A DNA stretch of 64,000 nucleotides, from the NCBI RefSeq assembly GCF_000023585.1, contig NC_012914.1, forward strand, positions 1,622,501-1,686,500, read 5' to 3'. A program made the translations under genes and the position numbers. Below, piece by piece: positions 60,001 to 64,000 of this stretch. The notes beneath the pieces were generated by a model. That model worked only from the letters and a program-made list of their open reading frames with translations. It made no database searches and was not told the DNA's origin. Each line of letters opens with the position of its first letter. The stretch's first letter is position 1. The DNA is from Paenibacillus sp. JDR-2 (lineage in GTDB: Bacteria; Bacillota; Bacilli; Paenibacillales; Paenibacillaceae).

Positions 60001-63000
60001 AACTAGGCACGGTTGCGTTAAATGGTGGAGCGCTAAACGATGCAGCGGGTAATGCGGCTAGCTTATCGCTTACTGCAGCGGGCAGCACCAACGCGGTGCT
60101 GGTTGATACCATTGCACCAACCATCTCAAGCGTGGATGTGCCGGATAACGGTATTTACAATGCAGGGGATAAGCTCAAATTTATCGTGCATTACGACGAA
60201 AAGATTACGGTAACCGGCGGAACGCCTTTCCTGACGGTAACGATTGGATCGGCTGCGGTTCATGCTGTTTATGCGTCGGGTTCGGGCACAAGCTCTCTGT
60301 TGTTCGAATACGACGTGCAAGCGGGAGATAATGACCAAGACGGCATTCAAGCCGGCAGCGTCATTCAGTTAAACGGAGCGGCGATTCAAGACGCGGCAGG
60401 CAATGCCGCTGTTCTGGCCGTGACAACGGAAAGCACTAGCGGAGTGCTGGTGGATACCGCTGCACCTGCTGTCACCAGTGTACAAGTGCCTAGTAATGGC
60501 AATTACAGCGAGGGTTCGACCTTAAACTTTACGGTTCATTACAACGAGAAAGTAACGATTGCCGGTTCGCCGACCCTTCCTATTACGATTGGTTCTTCTA
60601 CCGTTCAAGCGGCATATGTAACGGGAACGGGAACGGATTCTTTGGTTTTCAGCTACACCGTTTTAGCGGGTCAAGTGGATTTGGACGGCATCTCCGTTGG
60701 CGCCTCGCTCAACTTAAATAGCGGAACAATCGCTGACGCGGCAGGCAATGCGGCGGAACTGGCGCTCGCTTCCGTAGGCAGCACAAGCGCTGTCCTCGTC
60801 GATGCGATAGCGCCATCGATTGAAAGCGTGGACCTGCCCGCAAATGATACCTACGTGGCAGGAGAGCAGCTGGATATCACGATTCATTACGATGAGGCGG
60901 TAACGGTCACCGGAACGCCATCCATCTCGATGACGATTGGTTCGGCTACGGTCCAAGCCCAATATGTCTCGGGTACGGGAACAACAGATCTGCTGTTCCG
61001 CTACACCGTAAAAACCGGCGACAATGATGCGAACGGCATTGAAGTAGGAGCTCTGAACCTGAACGGCGGAACGCTGAAGGACGCAACAGGCAACAACGCC
61101 GCAGCGGTTCTTGGCGGCCTGGGCAGCACGGCCGGGGTGAAGGTTGACGCCGTAGCTCCGGCAGCAACTAGCCTGGATGTTCCGGCTGAAGGAACGTACA
61201 AAGCAGGCGAGGCATTAACCTTTACGGTACATTACGACGAAGATGTTTACGTAACCGGCGGAACGCCCTATTTGTCCGTAACGATTGGGACTACGCCAGT
61301 ACAAGCTTCTTACGTATCGGGAACCGGCACCAATGCGCTGGTATTCCGCTATACGGTATTGGCGGGTCAAGAAGATACGAACGGCATTGAGGTAGGTAAC
61401 GCGGTAAATCCGAACGGAGCTTCCATTCAGGATGCAGCCGGCAATGCGACTGGCCTTGCCCTTACGGGAGCAGGCAGCATTAGCACGGTACGCGTAGATG
61501 CGATTGTACCAACCGTAACAAGCGTAGCAGTTCCGGCGAACGGAACCTATAAAGAAGGCGATCAGCTGGATTTTACGGTTAACTTCAACGAAAGCGTAAC
61601 GGTAAGCGGTGGAACGCCTTATTTGACGATCACGATTGGTTCCGCGACGGTTCATGCGCCGTATGTATCAGGCACCGGAACAAGCGGTTTGTTATTCCGT
61701 TACACGGTACAAGCGGGCGACCTTGATGCAAATGGCATAGTAGCGGGTACAGACATTGCCCTGAACGGAAGCACGCTTAAAGACGCGGCAGGCAATGCGG
61801 CAGATGTAACGCTTGCTTCCGTAGGCAGCACAAGCGCTGTCCTCGTCGATGCGATAGCTCCATCGATTGAAAGCGTGGACCTGCCCGCAAATAATACCTA
61901 CGTGGCAGGAGAGCAGCTGGTTATCACGATTCATTACGATGAGGCGGTAACGGTCACCGGAACGCCATCCATCTCGATGACGATTGGTTCGGCTACGGTC
62001 CAAGCCCAATATGTCTCGGGTACGGGAACAACAGATCTGCTGTTCCGCTACACCGTAAAAACCGGCGACAATGATGCGAACGGCATTGAAGTAGGAGCTC
62101 TCAGCCTGAACGGAGGAACGCTGAAGGACGCAACGGGCAACAACGCCGAAGCGGTTCTTAGCGGCCTGGGCAGCACGGCAGCAGTAAAAGTGGATGCCGT
62201 TGCTCCAGCTGTAACAAGCCTGGACGTACCGGCAGACGACACGTATAAAGCAGGCGAAGCCTTAACGTTTACGGTTCATTACGATGAAGCCGTCAACGTA
62301 ACGGGCGGAACGCCATACTTGTCCGTAACGATTGGGACGACGCCAGTGCAAGCTGCATACGTGTCGGGAACCGGCACCAATGAGCTGGTATTCCGCTACA
62401 CTGTGCTGGCAGGTCAAGAAGATACGAACGGCATTGAAGTAGGCAGCTCGGTAAATCTGAATGGCGCTGCAATAAATGATGCAGCGGGTAATACGGCTGG
62501 CCTTGCCCTGACAGGTGCAGGCAGCATCAGCACGGTCCTTGTAGACGCAATTGTGCCAACCGTAAGCAGCGTAAGCGTTCCGGCTAACGGAACGTACAAA
62601 GAAGGGGACCAGCTGGATTTTACGGTTACCTTGAACGAAAACGTAGCGCTCAGCGGCGGAACGCCGTATTTGACCGTCACTATTGGCACGACGGATGTCC
62701 ATGCCTCGTATGTGTCGGGAGCGGGAACCAACGCTTTGTTGTTCCGCTACGCGGTACAAGCCGGCGATCATGATACGGACGGCATCGCGGTAGGCAATGC
62801 CATTGCGCTGAACGGAAGCACGCTTAAAGACGCGGCAGGCAATGCGGCAGACTTAACGCTTGCTTCCGTAGGCAGCACAAGCGCTGTCCTCGTCGATGCG
62901 ATAGCTCCATCGATTGAAAGCGTGGACCTGCCCGCAAATGATACCTACGTGGCAGGAGAACAGCTGGATATCACGATTCATTACGATGAGGCGGTAACGG

Positions 63001-64000
63001 TCACCGGAACGCCATCCATCTCGATGACGATTGGTTCGGCTACGGTCCAAGCCCAATATGTCTCGGGTACGGGAACAACAGATCTGCTGTTCCGCTACAC
63101 CGTAAAAACCGGCGACAACGATGCGAACGGCATTGAAGTTGGAGCCCTAAACCTGAACGGCGGAACGCTGAAGGACGCAACGGGCAATAACGCCGAAGCG
63201 GTTCTTAGCGGCCTGGGCAGCACGGCCGGGGTGAAGGTCGATGCCGTTGCTCCAAGCATTACGCAGGTGGAGGTTCCGGCAAACGGTTCTTACAAAGCAG
63301 GATCAAACCTTCAGTTTACTGTGCATTTCAGCGAGAATGTTCATGTAACCGGCGGTACTCCGGAGCTCGACTTGAAGCTTGACGGTAAAACCGTTCAAGC
63401 GGCTTACGTTTCCGGATCGGGTACTAATGCTCTTGTATTCCAATACGAAGTGCAAGCTGGAGACACGGATTCGGATGGCATTGAGCTTGCTGCAGGTATT
63501 TCCTTGAATGGTGCGGCAATAGCTGACCAAGCAGGCAATGCGGCCGTACTTACCCTTGCAAACCCAGGCGATGCAAGCGCCGTACGGATCGACACGACCG
63601 TGCCGGTCGTGAGCCTGGTCAGCATGCCTGCCGACGGAATGTATCATGCGGGGGCAAACCTTGATTTTATTGTTAAAACAAGCGAACCGGTTATTCTTAA
63701 TGCCGCCGCAGGAAAACCATACATGGAAGTACAGGTTGGTTCTGCTGTCGTTAAGGCGGAATACCTTGAAGCCGTATCTTCAAGCGAGTTCAAGTTCCGC
63801 TACACGGTACGTCTTGAGGATCAGGATTCGGATGGCATCAGCGTTGATTCCGGAGCACTAGCTTTAAACGGAGCGGTTATCTCGGATGCTGCAGGCAACG
63901 GCTTCAGCACAACGCTTAACCATATCGGCGCCACCGGGAACATCAAGGTCAGCAACAACTTCTCGATAGCGCTGAGCGAGACAAACTGGACGAATAAAGA
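57051..64000 (+). CDS. Giant exported repeat protein (partial, runs past the window)
   Basis: The frame opens at ATG 57051, 6 nt after AAGGAGG, and is still open at the last base, giving at least 2316 residues. Residues 1-33 are a signal peptide ending around TSYAA. Residues 35-210 are a beta-rich domain (YWIGTYFD-like, VLQFDLSSIPASDM, LTSYISSQVAAG), similar to carbohydrate-associated DNRLRE-type domains. From about residue 214 come 18 repeats of about 116 residues. Each opens SVxVPANGTY, has LxFTVxFxENV, VSGSGT, LxFRYTV, an acidic loop DxDxDGI and ends AAGN...LTL. They look like bacterial Ig-like surface domains. The last 15 residues (FSIALSETNWTNK) leave the repeat pattern. Anchoring signals, if any, are beyond the window. 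Confidence 0.88.
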   Translation, partial: MKGVLRKIGMAVMSVMLALIVFRLLPAQTSYAAALPQIPASVDYFHDNSGYYFNGDDSVGPGYSWIGTYFDSEFGNSVTVLQFDLSSIPASDMVSSANLKLFVPYVDYDHTDPTPLFVNVYGSNDDAISESSQKIPTQDVTIVSEQTGITQGQFLNIDLTSYISSQVAAGDKKATLVLTSKNTPGKSNQFAINSNNAPSNKPALEVTTATNAKVASVTAPPNGTYTTGQNLNFTVNFDRVVNVTDAPSIPLTVGSTGVQATYVSGTGTTALTFRYTVASGQLDTDGVSLGGSISLNGGTIKNASNEDSILTLNNIGSLSNVKVDAVAPTVSSVSVPANATYGSGQSLTFAVNFNEPVNAAGGTPSLGLIIGSTNVQANYASGSGTSSLVFRYDVLDGQSDSDGITVSNLSLNGATIKDLAGNAAALTLNSVGNTAGVRVDAVAPAISSVDMPSAGTYKTGDQLNFTVHYNENANVTGSPYLPVTIGASSRQATYVSGSGTQNLLFRYTVQAGDLDADGVQPGANLVLNGGSIRDAANNNASLALSGIITNTVLVDAVAPTISSVSVPANKTYLAGQDLEFTVQYDELVAVTGTPFLPITIGSKAVQASYVSGSGTANLLFRYTVQAGDYDGDGIAVASGLNLNGGTVRDVAANNANLALNNAGSTTAVLVDATAPTVSSVDVPLSQTYGPEAILDFRVHFSKKVVIAGGTPFIPLTIGSSTVQAQYLSGAGTDTIVFSYVVQAGDNDNNGIEAGSAISLNGSTIKDESGNHAILTLVGVGSTTAVLVDTAGPAVTSVDVPADSSYKAGSALEFTVHYSENVAVTGIPSLPITIGSSTVQAAYVSGAGTKTLLFRYTVLSGQEDLDGIEVGSALALNGGTLADAAGNEAGLTLTAVDDTNQVLVDAVAPSAVSIDVPAAGIYKAGSSLTFTIHYDEKVAVTGTPYITITIGSTAVHAVYASGSGTKDITFAYSVQNGDEDTDGIELGTVALNGGALNDAAGNAASLSLTAAGSTNAVLVDTIAPTISSVDVPDNGIYNAGDKLKFIVHYDEKITVTGGTPFLTVTIGSAAVHAVYASGSGTSSLLFEYDVQAGDNDQDGIQAGSVIQLNGAAIQDAAGNAAVLAVTTESTSGVLVDTAAPAVTSVQVPSNGNYSEGSTLNFTVHYNEKVTIAGSPTLPITIGSSTVQAAYVTGTGTDSLVFSYTVLAGQVDLDGISVGASLNLNSGTIADAAGNAAELALASVGSTSAVLVDAIAPSIESVDLPANDTYVAGEQLDITIHYDEAVTVTGTPSISMTIGSATVQAQYVSGTGTTDLLFRYTVKTGDNDANGIEVGALNLNGGTLKDATGNNAAAVLGGLGSTAGVKVDAVAPAATSLDVPAEGTYKAGEALTFTVHYDEDVYVTGGTPYLSVTIGTTPVQASYVSGTGTNALVFRYTVLAGQEDTNGIEVGNAVNPNGASIQDAAGNATGLALTGAGSISTVRVDAIVPTVTSVAVPANGTYKEGDQLDFTVNFNESVTVSGGTPYLTITIGSATVHAPYVSGTGTSGLLFRYTVQAGDLDANGIVAGTDIALNGSTLKDAAGNAADVTLASVGSTSAVLVDAIAPSIESVDLPANNTYVAGEQLVITIHYDEAVTVTGTPSISMTIGSATVQAQYVSGTGTTDLLFRYTVKTGDNDANGIEVGALSLNGGTLKDATGNNAEAVLSGLGSTAAVKVDAVAPAVTSLDVPADDTYKAGEALTFTVHYDEAVNVTGGTPYLSVTIGTTPVQAAYVSGTGTNELVFRYTVLAGQEDTNGIEVGSSVNLNGAAINDAAGNTAGLALTGAGSISTVLVDAIVPTVSSVSVPANGTYKEGDQLDFTVTLNENVALSGGTPYLTVTIGTTDVHASYVSGAGTNALLFRYAVQAGDHDTDGIAVGNAIALNGSTLKDAAGNAADLTLASVGSTSAVLVDAIAPSIESVDLPANDTYVAGEQLDITIHYDEAVTVTGTPSISMTIGSATVQAQYVSGTGTTDLLFRYTVKTGDNDANGIEVGALNLNGGTLKDATGNNAEAVLSGLGSTAGVKVDAVAPSITQVEVPANGSYKAGSNLQFTVHFSENVHVTGGTPELDLKLDGKTVQAAYVSGSGTNALVFQYEVQAGDTDSDGIELAAGISLNGAAIADQAGNAAVLTLANPGDASAVRIDTTVPVVSLVSMPADGMYHAGANLDFIVKTSEPVILNAAAGKPYMEVQVGSAVVKAEYLEAVSSSEFKFRYTVRLEDQDSDGISVDSGALALNGAVISDAAGNGFSTTLNHIGATGNIKVSNNFSIALSETNWTNK
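60784..63270 (+). repeat. Higher-order 1047-bp repeat within the giant exported protein gene
   Basis: CAAGCGCTGTCCTCGTCGAT recurs at 60784, 61831 and 62878, exactly 1047 bp (three protein repeats) apart. About 300 bp after each start is nearly identical, while the other two units of each triplet have diverged more. Confidence 0.85.

Noticed and set aside
57513..63647. Many minus-strand open frames opposite the giant repeat protein
   Set aside because: They recur at the repeat period as antisense shadows. None has a ribosome binding site or a recognisable domain.

Overview
The window looks like a chromosomal segment of a spore-forming Paenibacillaceae bacterium (Paenibacillus or a close relative). 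The evidence is Gram-positive-type ribosome binding sites (AGGAGG), sigma-A promoters, intrinsic terminators, a T-box leader on pheST, spore coat and germination genes (cotH, CotB-like, CotF-like, gerBAC), and the pheS-pheT-zapA-mutS2 order known from Bacillus. Base composition is mid-range. One GC-rich patch lies in pxpC. No rRNA, tRNA, prophage or transposase gene was recognised.

Layout. 0-7.4 kb: metabolic and transport genes (PLP lyase, thioesterase, an aminotransferase behind two ARG boxes, a Ktr/Trk potassium channel subunit, a DUF445 protein, a FetAB-like ABC exporter). 7.4-11 kb: an HxlR regulator divergent from a GTP cyclohydrolase II with a well-placed operator, a lipoprotein and a DRE-TIM aldolase-like enzyme. 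11-12.3 kb: an 840-bp gene-free stretch full of structured repeats. 12.3-18.2 kb: a GNAT pair, a VWA lipoprotein, a HAD phosphatase and a 5-oxoprolinase operon (pxpBCA) that ends with a gamma-glutamylcyclotransferase-like gene. 18.4-24.8 kb: a chemoreceptor, a second repeat cluster, a MarR-controlled MFS transporter and a two-component system preceded by hairpin repeats. 24.8-38.1 kb: T-box, pheS, pheT, a 1471-residue ZapA-like protein with a giant repetitive coiled coil, a minus-strand insert (SDR, CuA lipoprotein, holin-like membrane protein) and mutS2. 38-42.6 kb: small membrane and zinc-ribbon proteins, an MFS transporter, cysteine synthase and a frameshifted SDR. 42.6-50.2 kb: a sporulation island with cotH, two CotB-like genes, gerBAC and two small coat genes. 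50.3-56.8 kb: an Lrp/aminotransferase pair, a cobalamin adenosyltransferase operon and a polA-type 5'-3' exonuclease. 57-64 kb: the start of a very large exported protein built from about 18 repeats of 116 residues. It runs off the window.

The most unusual content is non-coding. Four copies of a branched palindromic element (11.1, 40.6, 55.3 and 55.65 kb) share conserved internal strands, while their stems differ completely in sequence and still pair. Two clusters (11.5 and 20.3 kb) each carry four copies of a 25-bp motif at exact 50-bp spacing in a forward-forward-reverse-reverse order. A third hairpin family (23.1, 38.6 and 49.7 kb) sits directly upstream of Shine-Dalgarno sequences. A 62-bp tandem array lies at 33.4 kb. 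In coding sequence, the giant ZapA-like protein and the CotH-linked Lys/Ser/Gly/Asn-rich coat protein stand out.

All calls come from reading the sequence and from general family knowledge. No database search was run.
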